Shown piece after piece: positions 19,668 to 33,083 of a stretch of DNA of 64,000 nucleotides. This DNA is from Mytilus edulis. Taxonomy: Eukaryota; Mollusca; Bivalvia; Mytilida; Mytilidae. Location: the NCBI RefSeq assembly GCF_963676685.1, contig NC_092346.1, positions 91,236,255-91,300,254 of the forward strand, given 5' to 3'. A program made the position numbers and the translations under genes. Under the pieces are notes generated by a model. The model worked only from the letters and a program-made list of their open reading frames with translations. It did no database searches and was not told the DNA's origin. How positions within the stretch are numbered: position 1 is the stretch's first letter; each line of letters starts with the position of its first letter.

Positions 19668-20895
19668 GTGTCAAAAGAAAAAAAACAAGATTAATTAGTA
19701 TTTTGTTGGTCTTAATACATGTAGGTAAACATGCAATGACAATATATTGAAGAAATCCATACATGTATTCATATACATACAATGCCCTTAAAATACCTTC
19801 AGCAACATGGAAGAGAATAAACTTTCGGTTAATGTTTTTTCTAATGGGATTTATCATATACAGATCATAAACATAAGTAGCATATTATTCATTATGAGTT
19901 CGTAAACATGTATCTGTAACAAACAAGAAGACTTATAAATTTCCATCAATTTTGTTCTGATTGCTGAAAAAAAACCGCATTAAATCGGCAAAATCCCCAT
20001 ATTACATGTATTAAAGTCATATGAAACCTCAAATTTAAAAAAAAATATGCATATGTTTTTTATAACAAAATGGATAGTTGTCAGTATTAAACTTATCTAC
20101 ATTGTACATATACTTTTTTCTGAAGAAAATTCTTTAATTTGTCCACATTTAGAAGAAGTTTACTTTTTTTAATTGCTTGCTTCCAGGAAGCAATTCGCTG
20201 ACATATTTTTTTGTGTATTCAAAGTGACCTTAGTGTGACCCGTCTCATAAAAATCTGGTGATACGCCTGGATCTGTCACTGATATAAATTATTATCTTAT
20301 TGTACATGTTATACATGTACACATGCTCAATATCAATGCTTCTTTGTTGATTGTTTACAATAAGGTGACAATTGGGAAAACTACGGCTTCAAAACATGAC
20401 AATCAATGAGCTGCCATATTTTCATTTCATAATTATAACAGACAGAGAGGGAAAAAAATTACAATTATACAATATTTTTGCTTAAAAAATGATAAAATCG
20501 TACACAGAAGACTAACTTTATAATATACATGTATATACATGCATTGGTTCAAAAATTGGATAAACATTATTTTTCACCAGTCATTTGTTTCATGTATATG
20601 ACTTTAAACCAAATTCACCAACAGGTACTCATCAGCATTTTATACATCTTCAAAGTTGTACTTCCAGTCCTAGATAGTTCAGCACAAAGACAAATTACAG
20701 TACATAAGAACAAATCAGCACCCAGAAATGGGTCACTGTGAAAGCTGTCCAAATATGCTCACCTGAAATTTTTTGCTTAAATCTTTCATCATTGATTATT
20801 TTTGTTTTTCAATATGTATTAATGAGTGGCTAAAAAATTCACCACACCATCACTAAATACGTACATCTATAGCTCAGATTGGAATGGGATGGGAC
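19668..20895. other. Region upstream of the TRNT1 coding start
   Basis: Should hold the TRNT1 promoter and any 5' UTR exon, but no CpG-rich patch or TATA motif can be singled out. Confidence 0.4.
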
Positions 20896-21938
20896 AAATT
20901 GAATAAAGGGCTGCGCTTTAGCGCATGATACGCCCGTTGCTCTTTTAGCTTGTCTTTTATGCTTTAAATGAATTTATATGATCAACTAGAAATATATAAA
21001 CAAATCAAAAGGGATGTTACATTAATATATTCACCAAAGTTTCATAAAATCCCCCTTTTTTAAGTATAAAAATTCATTACTTAAGAAAATCTAAAATCTA
21101 AAATTTATAAAAATGGAAAGGGAGCTTATGTCAATAGATATAAACAATTTATCAAAGTTGCATAAAATTTTGTGAAAGTGTTAGTTATTGTCCCAAAATT
21201 GGAAAATCCCCCCTTTTTTAAGCATAAAAATTCATAACACGGAAATATTAAATCTGAAATTTATAAAAATTGAAAGGGAGCTTACATCAATAGATATAAA
21301 CAATTCACCAAAGTTTCATGGACATTGGTGAAAGCCTTTTTGAGTTATTGTCCGAAGTGTTGAAAATCCCCCTTTTTTTATGAATAAAGCCCCATAAATC
21401 CAAAACTTGAAATCTGAAATTTATAAAAATTGAAAGGGAGCTTACATCAATAGATATAAACAATTCACCAAAGTTTCATGGACATTGGTGAAAGCCTTTT
21501 TGAGTTATTGTCCGAAGTGTTGAAAATCCCCCTTTTTTATGAATAAAGCCCCATTAATCCAAAACTTAAAATCTGAAATTTATAAAAATTGAAAGGGAGC
21601 TTACATCAATAGATATAAACAATTCACCAAAGTTTCATGGACATTGGTGAAAGCCTTTTTGAGTTATTGTCCGAAGTGTTGAAAATCCCCCCTTTTTTTA
21701 TGAATAAAGCCCCATAAATCCAAAACTTAAAAAAATTAATTAAAATTAAAAATGAAAGGGAGCTTACGTCAATAGATATAAACAATTCACTTAAGTTTCA
21801 TGGAAATTGGTGAAAGTATTTTTGAGTCATTGTCCTAAGTGTGGGCGAAGGAAGGACGGACGGACAGACAGACGGACGGACGGACAACGGTATACCATAA
21901 TATGTCCCGTCTAAAAGACGACGGGCGTATAAAAAGGG
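20896..21938 (+). mobile_element. Tandem-core element with terminal hairpins, copy D (different core)
   Basis: 5' hairpin TGCGC-TTTA-GCGCA then ATGATACGCCCGTTG. The core has about five ~157-bp units (for example GAAAGGGAGCTTACATCAAT). A GGACGGACAGACAG microsatellite sits at about 21850-21890. The 3' end is CCCGTC-TAAAAGAC-GACGGGCGTATAAAAA. Ends match copies A-C but the core sequence does not. Confidence 0.7.
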
Positions 21939-22375
21939 ATTAAAACACTACTTTTCTAATATTTATTATAGATTACTTCTTGACCAATTTCAATGGGGCT
22001 TAATAAGCTAATCCCGGATTAGACCCCCCCCCCCCCCCCCCAAACTTTCTCCCCAACTTATGATACCCTTTAGAAGGGTGGTAATGGGGGTACCTTCATG
22101 ACGAATAATGGTAAGAATTCTTGCCAAATGACATTTACGGTAATTTTTGGTGCATGGCATTAAATATGCTCTTTCTTTTATTTAGACGATAAAAAAATCG
22201 AATGATTTTGATGAATCATGTAAAAAAATTTCCAAAATAACGGTAATGATAATTATTAGAGACATCTGAAGAATCACGATAAGAATATTTTGACAAATCA
22301 CAGTTAAATTTAATCAATTTGACGCAAACGGTAGCATGACAACTGACAGTAAAGGGCAGTACTACCATCATTAGA

Positions 22376-22416
22376 GTCGGACGTCAAATCAGAGTGATTA
22401 ACTCTGACGTCCGATT
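22376..22416. repeat. Short inverted repeat
   Basis: TCGGACGTCAAATCAGAGT is complementary to ACTCTGACGTCCGA with a few loop bases between. Confidence 0.6.
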
Positions 22417-22455
22417 ATCTAGGACTTAGTCTGTAGTCTAAGTATCGACAAATGA

Positions 22456-22554
22456 TAGCTGCGGAACCGTAACTCTTATGGTCCTTTTTTAAATTTTTTT
22501 GATTTTGCAGTCAAAAAATAACATAAGGACCTAAGAGCTACGGTTCCGCAGCTA
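22456..22554. repeat. Inverted repeat, ~30-bp arms
   Basis: TAGCTGCGGAACCGTAACTC on the left pairs with GAGCTACGGTTCCGCAGCTA on the right; pairing continues through AAGGACC/GGTCCTT. The loop is T-rich. Confidence 0.7.
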
Positions 22555-23544
22555 CGACAATGATAGACTAATTTAGCAATATTATTTAAAATTTGAATTC
22601 ATAAAAAGTTTCTATACTCTTTTCAAAAAAATCTTAACGAAATCTTAAAATTTACATTACAAACTATCCATCTTCACCTGTTCACAACCCAATATTACCT
22701 TTTTAAAATACTTTGAAATGTGGTGCAAGTCTTCGAAATTTTTGTTCGATGTAAAACTATATTTTATACCTGATTAACAAAGACCCGCGTTATTAAACGT
22801 TTTGATGACATGATCAAAATTATAAAAACAAAGTCAAAACCGAAAGAATAGATTTTTCCGACAATGAATAAAAGACGAAAAAACTCTCAACCGAATAAAA
22901 AGTATTATTGAAACGGTCCACTAATAAAGGAATTTTCAGTAAAAAAAAGTTCTTTAAAGGTTTTTTTAATCTGGACATTTTGTTTCACATCTCAGAATCA
23001 TAATTGAGTCACAACAGTGACGAAATGATTTAGAGAAATGGACCCTCATTTTTTTAGCATTTTAATTGATTAATTCCACCGGGTTTTCCCCACTTTTTAA
23101 CGTATTCTTGCAATTATATTCTCGATTAAAAAAAATCCCTCTCTTCTTGATATTTCAATTTGAACGGAAAATAAGCCAAGTTAAAAAACTAAACTGAAAT
23201 TTTATTATAAAATTTTATTTTTGACTGAACTGTTATAAAACTTTGAAGGGGGTCCATTCCCCAACAAGCACCTAGATCTTGCTTTCTTTTGTCTTTTGAA
23301 TTCTTTTAATGATTTTCTTGACCTCGAGAAGCATTGTTTTAATTTTTTTCCGAAAAAGTATTTTTATTTTCACTATTGCTTTTCTACAAAAAATTTTCAA
23401 TCGCCAAATTGATCATTCCAGTTAACATATAATTTTTAAGCTAGTATTGTGCAATCTCATTTATCATTTTGTACCAAGTTGTTTTCTGTTGGTTGGCAGC
23501 TATTGCGAATTTAACTTTGTGCTTTACAGTCACTTTTGCCTAAT

Positions 23545-23815
23545 GGCGGGGTAAGAGCCTCTGGCCTTTGTTAGTCTTGTATGATTTTTAATTTTATAGT
23601 TTCTTGTGTATAATTTGGAGTTTAGTATGACGTCCATTATCACTGTACTAGTATACATATTTTTAAGGGGCCAACTGAAGGACGACTACGGGTGCAGGAG
23701 TTTCTCGCTACATTGAAGACCCATTGGTGGCCTTCGGCTGTTGTCTGCTCTATGGTCGGATTGTTGTCGCTTTGACACATTTCCCATTTCCTTTCTCAAT
23801 TTTAAGTATCAAATC
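23545..23815 (+). repeat. Retroelement 3'-tail fragment (family 2)
   Basis: Contains AGCCTCTGGCCTTTGTTAGT, GACGTCCATTATCACTGTAC, CATTGAAGACCCATTGG and TTGTCGCTTTGACACATT. The same order recurs on the opposite strand at 52500-53145, where it follows an RT-like frame. Confidence 0.65.
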
Positions 23816-24382
23816 TTTCGATACTTACCATTCCTCACTACTAGTCCGTTTATAAGAATAACTGAATTGGTTTAACAGACCCGAACCTATACAGGTAAGG
23901 TTTGTCAAGGAAACAATCTCTTACTGTTTGGATGTTTCTATAACAAATAATCTGAACTATCTTCAGTAATTTATATGCCACATGTATTCCAATCATTTAT
24001 ATGCGGCTAATATATGCCTCCATTCTAAATAAATGTAATATCAATTGTGCAATTTGTAGATAGGCAAATTTGTAAAATAAATTGCACAGTTCTCTATCGT
24101 AGTTGGACCGTCTTGAAGAATGAGCCAATGAGTACCTTTGCATCTACCAGTCCACACAGAATAGGTTCTCTTCAAATTGTTAGTCTTAAGAAGAGCATGG
24201 TGAGTATTTGGGTGATTCCTTAAAGTTCTACCTCGATTATTTTGCTATACTCAGTGTAACTGTTTATTGACAAAATATCATAATCATCAACATCAAATTC
24301 TCTTATTCGAATATCTCGTGTGAAGTTCGAGTAGTTTCGTTATATATGAAAGCAACTATTTTGTGAAACAAAACGCCTTTTT

Positions 24383-24458
24383 ACGTTATCAATCTAATTA
24401 AAATATTGATCTCTGACCTCGAAATCAGAGATCAATATTTTAAGTTAGATTGTTACGT
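24383..24458. repeat. Near-perfect hairpin, 34-bp arms
   Basis: Left arm 24383-24416 (ACGTTATCAATCTAATTAAA...) and right arm 24425-24458 are complementary, with an 8-bp loop. Confidence 0.8.
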
Positions 24459-24480
24459 TATGTGAATGAAATTGACCTTT

Positions 24481-24690
24481 CTACTTGGGACCCTTCAAAA
24501 CTACTGGATTTTGATCCTTCTCTTGCTTGTTTAACATTATTTTTTTAATATCCCGCATGCCACCCTGACCAGATATAAAAACTGTCCCGACAGACTTGTC
24601 ATTTTCATGTTCGTCTTTGGCTTTCGTCCTGAGTTTCTTCTGGTTAATTTCTCGTTTCTCTTGGGTCATGTCATGTTGTACACTCATCAT
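24481..24690 (-). CDS. Small lysine-rich frame of unknown identity
   Basis: 69 residues starting MMSVQHDMTQEKREINQKKL, charged, ending NPVVLKGPK. No domain is recognised. It could be the end of a retroelement ORF or chance. I list it only because it has an ATG start and a biased composition. Confidence 0.15.
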   Translation of the reverse strand: MMSVQHDMTQEKREINQKKLRTKAKDEHENDKSVGTVFISGQGGMRDIKKIMLNKQEKDQNPVVLKGPK

Positions 24691-24959
24691 ATGGCATGGA
24701 CGTCAGTGATTCTTAATTTATAAACATTTTCAGTACTTTTTGTGTTTTGCTCTTATTACAATGTGATCATAAAAAAAGGCACAAAACAGTTCTTTCCTCT
24801 CCGTTTAGTTCTTGTCTGTCAACAATTCTTTACATGCTACATGATTCCTGTACATCGCAGATATGATTAACCAATTTCGAATCATCTCTAGCGTTTATTA
24901 TTATTATCAAAAAGCTCCTGAAAAAATTAACAAGAAATAGAGCAAAAATAGTTTTCATT

Positions 24960-25330
24960 TTTACCTAATATAGATATAAGAAGATTATGTATGAGTGCTA
25001 GTCTTATGTCTGTTTGTTATGCACACAGATTGTTATCAATATATTAAAAGGAATGGTATGCGACTGTCATGCAAGTCAGAGGTTTAACTAGCTATAAAAC
25101 CAGGTTTAATCCTAGATTTTTTAGATATGGAAATTCTGCATGTAAGAAGTCAGGAATGTACCAGTTGTTTTCCGTTAGTTTGATGTGTTTGAGCATTTTA
25201 TTTTTTTTAATGTACAATTGATTCGTTTACCGTATATCGAAAGACATACATTTGTGTTTTAAACAGACCTATAATTGCTTAGAATTTCTACGATTTCTAC
25301 AAGTGCCGTTTGGTATCTGGTGCAAGAAAA
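24960..25330 (+). repeat. Dispersed repeat, probable retroelement 3' tail (family 1)
   Basis: Second copy of the 2470-2830 repeat, sharing CTATAAAACCAGGTTTAATC, AAGTCAGGAAT and GTTTGATGTGTTTGAGC. Confidence 0.5.
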
Positions 25331-25844
25331 TTGGTACGGTTAATTTTATTGGTATAGAATAAAATAGAATATTTTTATTCACCAAATTAGGGTCTCAAGA
25401 GGACATATATAGCACATAAACAACATAAATATAAAAAATAAGAAATGCAATGCAAACTAGACAATAGACATGTAACAAAAATTAAGAAAAGAAACACACC
25501 CACCAAAATAATAACAACATATTATTCCATGACCTCTTCAATTATGATGACATCAAGTGCAGCAGGTAAGTGCATTCAGTTGTGACTATTAAATAAAAAG
25601 AAGAATTAATCAGTCTGTGCCTTTATATGACAAAATCTCTACAATAAAACCCACAAAGAACGCCCACACATTTACTATGAGGTGTACTTCAAATATCATT
25701 AAATAAAGGATAGTATAACTAATCTGCAGCAAGCACCAATAGTCGATGCTTGAAAGGAAATCTCTTCGTGTACTAAATGCAGAGGAGTCAAACTCCTATA
25801 TATGTTTGACTTCCAAGGCTTTGAACTTATAGTTCGTTCAAGTT
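25331..25844. other. Intergenic, unassigned
   Basis: AT-rich, no gene or boundary seen. Confidence 0.4.
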
Positions 25845-26205
25845 CTTATGTTGTACTGTCACACCAATGTCCCAGGTTATGGGGGGTAATTGGGATCCCG
25901 CTTACATGTTTAACCCTGCCACATTCTGTGTGTATGTGTCTGTCCCAAGTAAGGAGCCTGTAATTCAGTGGTTATCGTTTGTTGCTGTGTTACATTTATT
26001 TGTGTTCGTTCATTTTTTGTACATAAATTAGGCCGTTAATTTTCTCGTTTAATTGATTAACTTTTGTCATTTCGGGATCAATTATAGCTGACTATGCAGT
26101 ATCGGCTCATTGTTAAAGGTCGTATACGGTTAATTTCTGTGTCATTTGGTCTCTTGCGAAGAGTTGTCTCATTGACAATAATACTACAGCTTCTTTTTTT
26201 ATATC
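25845..26205 (+). repeat. Retroelement 3'-tail fragment (family 2)
   Basis: Contains GGGATCCCGCTTACATGTTT, CTGTCCCAAGTAAGGAGCCT, TGTAATTCAGTGGTTATCGT and AGTTGTCTCATTGACAATAA before a T-run. Related to 62455-62735 and, in reverse, 27620-28500. Confidence 0.6.
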
Positions 26206-26269
26206 TAAGTCAGCCGAGACCCAGCTTATGTACCCCGAGAAAAAAGTAAAACTTACGAAAACACTGCAA

Positions 26270-26600
26270 AGATATAAGAACATGTGACCAATGAGACAAT
26301 GTGTTAAGGTAAACCATTACAGGTAAAAGTCTTCAACACGGAGCCTTAAGTTAGCTCACACCGAACAGCGACTATATGGGGCCCCAAAATGACTATAGAA
26401 AAAAAATTCAAACGCAAAATCCAACGGTCTAATCTATACCGGTATAAAAAACGATAAACGAGAAACACTTATAAACCACACCAACAAACGACAACCACTG
26501 AACACCAGGTTTCTAACTTAGGACAGGTTCCAACAAATGCAGCGGGTTTTAAAGTTTTAATAGGTACCAACCTTACCTCACCATTGTGTAACATCATAGA
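26270..26600 (-). repeat. Retroelement 3'-tail fragment (family 2)
   Basis: Opposite orientation to 25845-26205: AATGAGACAATG at one end, CAAACGACAACCACTGAACA near the other. Local head-to-head pair. Confidence 0.55.
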
Positions 26601-27360
26601 AAGACACATTTTAAAATATCAATTAAAATGGCTTAACTCAATCAAAAGACATATTAACATAAGTGAAAATTCACTTAACGAAAAAATTAACCTATTACAC
26701 AATGTAAATACAAAATCAATATAATAATGGGTGAGATGTTAAACAATTTCAGACCAAAAAAGACCACCACAACAGTTGGCTTGAACACAATGCCACCAAA
26801 TAGAATAATGTACACAGGTAAATGACAATAATTTTGTTGTAAGTATTCTATACAGTAATGGAGAACGAAATTATTTTTACATAACAAATAATTTTGTTGT
26901 TTATAGTACGAGAACAGAGGAACAAAGTCGATGTTGTCTTTGTAAGATTTAATCAGTATTTGTACTCTTTAGTTAATTTTTTTTTGTATCAACAGGTCAA
27001 ATTAACACGAAAGTACGATTTGAGAGTACTCGCAGTTACTGAAGTCATAAACAATTGATAATCAAAAATCATGCATCAGAGACTAAAATCAACTAAAACA
27101 CATCCCTGGGATTTAGTATTTTAACGTCATGGCCAGTCAAAGAAGACATAACTTGTGCAATGCCAAATATAAAGTTAGAGAACGGAAACCTACTTTGGGA
27201 CGTACGGACGGGCCTACGGACGTACGCACAGACGGACAAGGGTAAAACTTAATGCCCCTCAGCCACGGCGGGGGCATACAAATGAACGTGGATGTATATT
27301 TATAAATCCCGTTTGGTTTAATTTGATTTTATTTTCTGTGTTTTGACACCACTTTTAAGA
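26601..27360. other. Intergenic, unassigned
   Basis: No gene. A short GGACGTACGGACGGGCC-like stretch lies at about 27199-27235. Confidence 0.4.
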
Positions 27361-27560
27361 CCCACTTTTGGGCTATTTCATTGAAGCCAATTTTTATATG
27401 TGGATGAAGCTGGAGTGTCCGGAGAAAACCACCGAGTTTTGATAGGAAAACTGACAATCGTAGTCAATTAAGATTGGAATGCAAGTGCACCCGCACGAGC
27501 GGGGTTCGAACTCACTACCTCAGTGTTGACTGGCTAGTGATTACCGTAGTAACTTCTAAC
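27361..27560 (-). repeat. tRNA-derived SINE
   Basis: On the minus strand a tRNA-like head carries a pol III B-box-like GAGTTCGAACCCC (about 27500). Further 3' is TTTTCTCCGGACACTCCAGC (27409-27428), a conserved SINE core-like block I associate with mollusc SINEs, and then an AT-rich tail. The A box is degenerate. Not a functional tRNA gene. Confidence 0.7.
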
Positions 27561-27619
27561 ATCTTAGGAATGTGAAATACCGTTTTGCATAAAAAAAAAA
27601 AGAAAAAAAAAAAGAAAAA

Positions 27620-28500
27620 AAAAAAAGATGTGGTATGATTACCAATGAGACATCTCTCCACAAGAGACCAAATTGACACAGAAATTACAACTATAGGTCA
27701 CCGTATGGTCTTCAATAATGAGCCAACCCCATACCGCATAGTCAGCTATAAAAGACCCCAAAATGACAATGTAATACAATTCAAACGAGAAAACTAACGG
27801 CCTTAATTATTTGAAAAAATGAGCGAAAAACAAATAGAATTTCTCGCTACATTGAAGACCTGTTGGTGACCTTCTGCTATTGTTTTTTCTATGGTCGGGT
27901 TGTTGTCTCTTCGACATATTACCCATTTCCATTTTCAATTTTATGTAACACATAAACAAACGACAACCACTGAATTACAGGCTCCTGACTTGGGACAGGC
28001 ACATACATACATAATGTGAAGGGGTTAAACATGTTAGCGGGATCCCAACCCTCCCCCTAACCTGGGACAGTGGTCTAACAGTACAACATAAGAACGAACT
28101 ATCAAAATCAGTTGAAAAAAGGACTAACTCATCATATTGACAAAAATACAAGTGGACGTGGCCTGGTACTTGTACATTCCAACAACAAAAAGACAATAGG
28201 AACAGATCTTAGAGTACATGCAGTTAACTGACTATTACCGTCTAGTCCTACAGACAAATAGATTGGTTACCTGTCGGAATAGTGTACTCTTTAAGAAGGG
28301 TAGTTTACCTAACCTAATACTGACTTCGCGGATCAGTTAGAAAGCAAGCTTTTTTTATTACCTTTACCTACTCACTCAATGCAATCGGCTGTAATAATTT
28401 GCAAGTGATGCATTGGTACGTTCGTTAAAATCTATGGCACACCTACACACCCGGGCGTAACGAACGAGTTGGGATATATAAACACCGTATGATGGAGCCA
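27620..28500 (-). repeat. Deleted retroelement copy: 3' tail with RT-end remnant
   Basis: Reverse orientation tail phrases (CAATGAGACATCTCTCCACA, ACTGAATTACAGGCTCCTGA, GGGATCCCAACCCTCCCCC). Its upstream end near 28465 is a remnant of the SYGVYISQLVR coding block seen at 53149-53568. So tail family 2 belongs to that RT family. Confidence 0.6.
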
Positions 28501-29635
28501 AAGGAACATCGCCGTTTAAAAAAGGAAAATTAACAATAGGAAATGAAAAATCGTCTCTTTTGTCCCTTTAGAAATTTAAATGTGTAAATCTAGAAAAGGA
28601 CAATTACTACTGTTTATGTTGGATTTAGTTAAGGTGAGTTCTTTTGGGTAAATTTCGGTAGTATATTTAGAGAATTCTGCCGATTATTTAACGAAAAAAA
28701 TATCATCAGGATAACAGTGGGTATCGTTGAATGTATCAACCAAATGTAATAATATGACTTCAACGGTCTTTACTGGTTTTGGTCGTAAACTGAGATTCAT
28801 AGCAACATTAAATCTGCTATCAAAGCCGTGCAGTTAAGTGTCCATAGGTATACCCACAGACTGGAAAGACTTGATCTTAAATAAACGTAGAGGGCGGGGG
28901 GTGGCGAACAAGGTACAATTAGGGACCTAACGCGTTAATCCCTTGATCAATTCATGCAATTTATTTAATGTTATAGTTGTCAAAGGCTCAGTTTTCTTCG
29001 GGGACATTATGTGTGTACACAAATGCGTTTTTCAATTCAGTATTGAAAATAATATGGTTTGATAAATTTGGCGAAGTTCATTATACTTTTATCATACTCA
29101 AATAAAATGATATTCATCTTTAAATACATGCTTATCACACATATCACAAAGTCTCAGATGTCTCGCAACATTATTAAATCTACCATTTTCTATATTTAAA
29201 AAAATAAAGCAGATATATGCGGTATTTACAAATAAATGGTAAATTTATCATGACTCTGAATCATGATAATTTACAGCATGGCGACGTCTTCAAATTCGTC
29301 TTTTAAAAATAAGCTAATAAATATATTACGGGCATCCATTTCTTAAAAACAAATACTTAGCATGGAATAATGCATAATTTTTCTAAACAATTAAAAAAAA
29401 ACGTCTATTATTTGATTTTTAAGGATGTGAATTCAAGTAATTTGGGTATATGACGATGATGAGTCCGGAAACTCCGATATTTTCAAATAATCATCATATT
29501 CCTTTCCTTCGTTTTAAAATATTTGATTTGACATTGATTCATTTATTTTCATTTAAATATGGCTTAGTATCATAATTTGTAAATGCTTTCAAGCCAAAAG
29601 CTCGGCCAAAAGCCTCGACTATCCAGTCGGTCGAT
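28501..29635. other. Unassigned; distal end may be LINE 5' UTR
   Basis: No gene. The last ~60 bp before 29636 are richer in GC (AAAGCCTCGACTATCCAGTC). They would join 33093 directly if the foldback element were removed, so they may be the LINE 5' UTR. Confidence 0.35.
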
Positions 29636-29644
29636 AGTTTCGTT

Positions 29645-32600
29645 GGGTTACACTAATGACTGGACCGAATGACAGGACCGAATGACAGGACCAAATGAAA
29701 AATGCTAATTACTTTTTCATTTCTCAAAGGATTGATTTCAAATTTGAAATATAATAAGATTTCATTATTTGATAAATAGATTTAAAAAAAAAAAAAAAAA
29801 AATGTAAGAAACTTTAGAAAACGTGACATGACCAACTCTGATAATGACAGGACCAACATCGAGAATGACAGGACCAAATAAAAATGCTAATAACTTTTTT
29901 TATTTTTCAAAGAAATTATCTCAGATTTGAAATATACAATGATATGTCATCTTTTGAAACCAAAATGTTATAAAAAATATAGATTTATTTCAAAAACTTT
30001 CGAAAACGTGACATGACCATCACTGACTGACATGACCAACCTCGAAAATGACAGGACCAGATGAAATTGCTAATTTCTCTTTTATTTCTCAAAATATTTT
30101 TCTGAAATTTGAAATATAATAAGATTTTATCATTTGATAAATAGATTTAAGAAAAAAAAATTTAAAAAAATGTAAGAAACTTTAGAAAACGTGACATGAC
30201 CAACTCTGATAATGACAGGACCAACTTCGAAAATGACCGGACCAAAATAAAAATGCTAATAACTTTTTTTTATTTTTTCAAGGAATTCTCTTTTATGTCT
30301 ATTCTCCTCTCTAATCTTACAATTTCTTAAATTTATGATATAAAATGATGAAAAATTCATGAAAACCACATTTAGTCCCTGCTTTTATTGAAATTTAAAA
30401 TAACTTTATTGAGTAATTTTATATTTTTTAAAAACAAAAATTACCTATATAAGTAACTAAAAAAGGTTACTTGTTTAAGTAACGCCACTGACTGATATAT
30501 GTTATATATATCATTGTAATATCTTCTCTGCAACTATGTATTTGGTTTATGAGAATAAAGATCATTCATGCATTCATTCAGAATATTTTGTATATCAATT
30601 ACCGGTCATAATCTGACACGTCTGAAAACAATTATAAGGTAACAAACAAAAGGTGTGACATAAGCCATAAATAAGTTGATAAATCCAATAAAGATTGTGA
30701 TGACAGTATTTAAAATCACATAATAGTTCATGTCGTTGTTTTATTAATATTTTCAGAACAGTAAATAATTATTTTCATGTATGCTTGAGTATATGCAGGG
30801 TATATCGTGATAGTTTTTCCCCCCTCATAATAAACAAATACACATTTCTTGAAGTATTTTCACGGACCACTTTAAAAAGTTTGATACCTTTCCAAAGTGG
30901 CTTAAATTGGGCTTCATGATGTCAAGAAATATTATGATGATAATTCAATAAATCTTAATTTATCTGTAGTTTAATGAACTATCTCTTAAACTATAAAATG
31001 ATAATATGTAATAACATATAAATATTTCAAGATCTCTTTCTTAAATATATAGTGATCATTCGTGTCATTTTGTTCTGTGATTCTGCATGTCCTGTGACTC
31101 TCAGCCAACATACGTTTAGTAGCTAGGTCAAGATTTTAAACCACCATCTAATATATTTTCCTGAATTTATAAGATATATCTTACTAATTATGGATCAGAG
31201 TTGAACAATTTCAGTAAAATAAAAAAGAAATTATGATTTTTCATCGGCCAGATCATAGTCGATGTTTCCAATACGTTTTTTTTTTCTATATTTTTCTTAT
31301 ATGATGTGCGAAATGGTCTAAATTGCCATTATTTCAAATTTGAGAGGATTATTCTAACCAGAGATATATGTCTCTGTTCTAACAAATGTTATGCATAATT
31401 ATCATTTTTATTGGTCTTGTCATTAATTGTCGAGGATTGTCCTGTCATTGGCAACGTTAACCATGTCACATTTCAGCAAGCTTTTTAAACCTTTTTCTTA
31501 TAATTATATATAAAATGGTATAACCTTCACATATTTTAAATTTCAGAGAAATATTCTGAGAAATAAAAGAGTAATTAGCAATTTCATCTGGTCCTGTCAT
31601 TGTCTAGGTTGGTCATGTCAGTCAGTGATGGTCATGTCACGTTTTTGAAAGTTTTTGAAAATAAATCTACATTTTTTATAACATAAATGTTTAAAAATGT
31701 GACATATCATTTTATGTTTCAAATCTGAGATAATTTTTTTAAACAATAAAAGAGTTATTAGCATTTTTATTTGGTCCTGTCATTATCAGAGTTGGTCATG
31801 TCACGTTTTCTAAAGTTTCTTACATTTTTTTAAAAAAAATTTCTTAAATCTATTTATCAAATGACAAAATCTTATTATATTTCAAATTTCAGAAAAATAT
31901 TTTGAGAAATAAAAGAGTAATTAGCAATTTCATCTGGTCCTGTCATCGTCTAGGTTGGTCATGTCAGTCAGTGATGGTCATGTCACGTTTTTGAAAGTTT
32001 TTGAAAATAAATCTTCATTTTTTATAACATAAATGTTTCAAAATGTGACATATCATTTTATGTTTCAAATCTGAGATAATTTTTTTAAACAATAAAAGAG
32101 TTATTAGCATTTTTATTTGGTCCTGTCATTGTCGAAGTTGGTCCTGTCATTATCAGAGTTGGTCATGTCACGTTTTCTAAAGTTTCTTACATTTTTTTAA
32201 AAAAAATTTCTTAAATCTATTTATCAAATGACAAAATCTTATTATATTTCAAATTTCAGAAAAATATTTTGAGAAATAAAAGAGTAATTAGCAATTTCAT
32301 CTGGTCCTGTCATCGTCGAGGTTGGTCATGTCAGTCAGTGATGGTCATGTCACGTTTTCGAAAGTTTTGAAAATAAATCTACATTTTTTATAACATAAAT
32401 GTTTCAAAATGTGACATATCATTTTATGTTTCAAATCTGAGATATTTTTTTTGAACAATAAAAGAGTTATTAGCATTTTTATTTTGTCCTGTCATTGTCG
32501 AAGTTGGTCATGTCATTATCAGAGTTGGTCATGTCACGTTTTCTAAAGTTTCTTACATTTTTTAAATTTTTTTTTTCTTAAATCTATTTATCAAATGATA

Positions 32601-33083
32601 AAATCTTATTATATTTCAAATTTCAGAAAAATATTTTGAGAAATAAAAGAGAAATTAGCAATTTCATCTGGTCCTGTCATTGTCGAGGTTGGTCATGTCA
32701 ATCAGTGATGGTCATGTCACGTTTTCGAAAGTTTTTGAAAATAAATCTATATTTTTATAACATTTTGGTTTCAAAAGATGACATATCATTGTATATTTCA
32801 AATCTGAGATAATTCCTTTGAAAAATAAAAAAGTTATTAGCATTTTATATGGTCCTGTCATTCTCGATGTTGGTCCTGTCATTATCAGAGTTGGTCATGT
32901 CACGTTTTCTAAAGTTTCTTACATTTTTTTTTTCTTTTTTTTTTAAATCTATTTATCAAATGATGAAATCTTATTATATTTCAAATTTGAAATCAATCCT
33001 TTGAGAAATGAAAAAGTTATTAGCATTTTTCATTTGGTCCTGTCATTCGGTCCTGTCATTCGGTCCAGTCATTAGTGTAACCC
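29645..33083. mobile_element. 3.4-kb foldback element with long inverted arms and 9-bp target duplication
   Basis: AGTTTCGTT occurs at 29636-29644 and 33084-33092. The termini are exact inverted repeats (GGGTTACACTAATGACTGGA and its complement). Left arm (to about 30300) and right arm (from about 31410) consist of ~365-bp units of opposite orientation: roughly two on the left and more than four on the right. Each unit has pairs of GGTCCTGTCATT or GGTCATGTCA blocks and CATGTCACGTTTTCTAAAGT. The ~1.1-kb centre has no coding frame. Nine-base duplications with long TIRs are typical of Mutator-like elements; foldback structure is known there. Superfamily assignment is inference. Confidence 0.85.

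Larger units (their letters stand above)
21939..23544. other. Intergenic sequence with poly-C run and two hairpins
   Basis: A C-run lies at about 22023-22040; hairpins are listed separately. No gene supported. Confidence 0.4.

Noticed and set aside
27480..27545. tRNA gene on the minus strand suggested by a B-box-like motif
   Set aside because: No cloverleaf can be closed; the downstream conserved core identifies it as a SINE.
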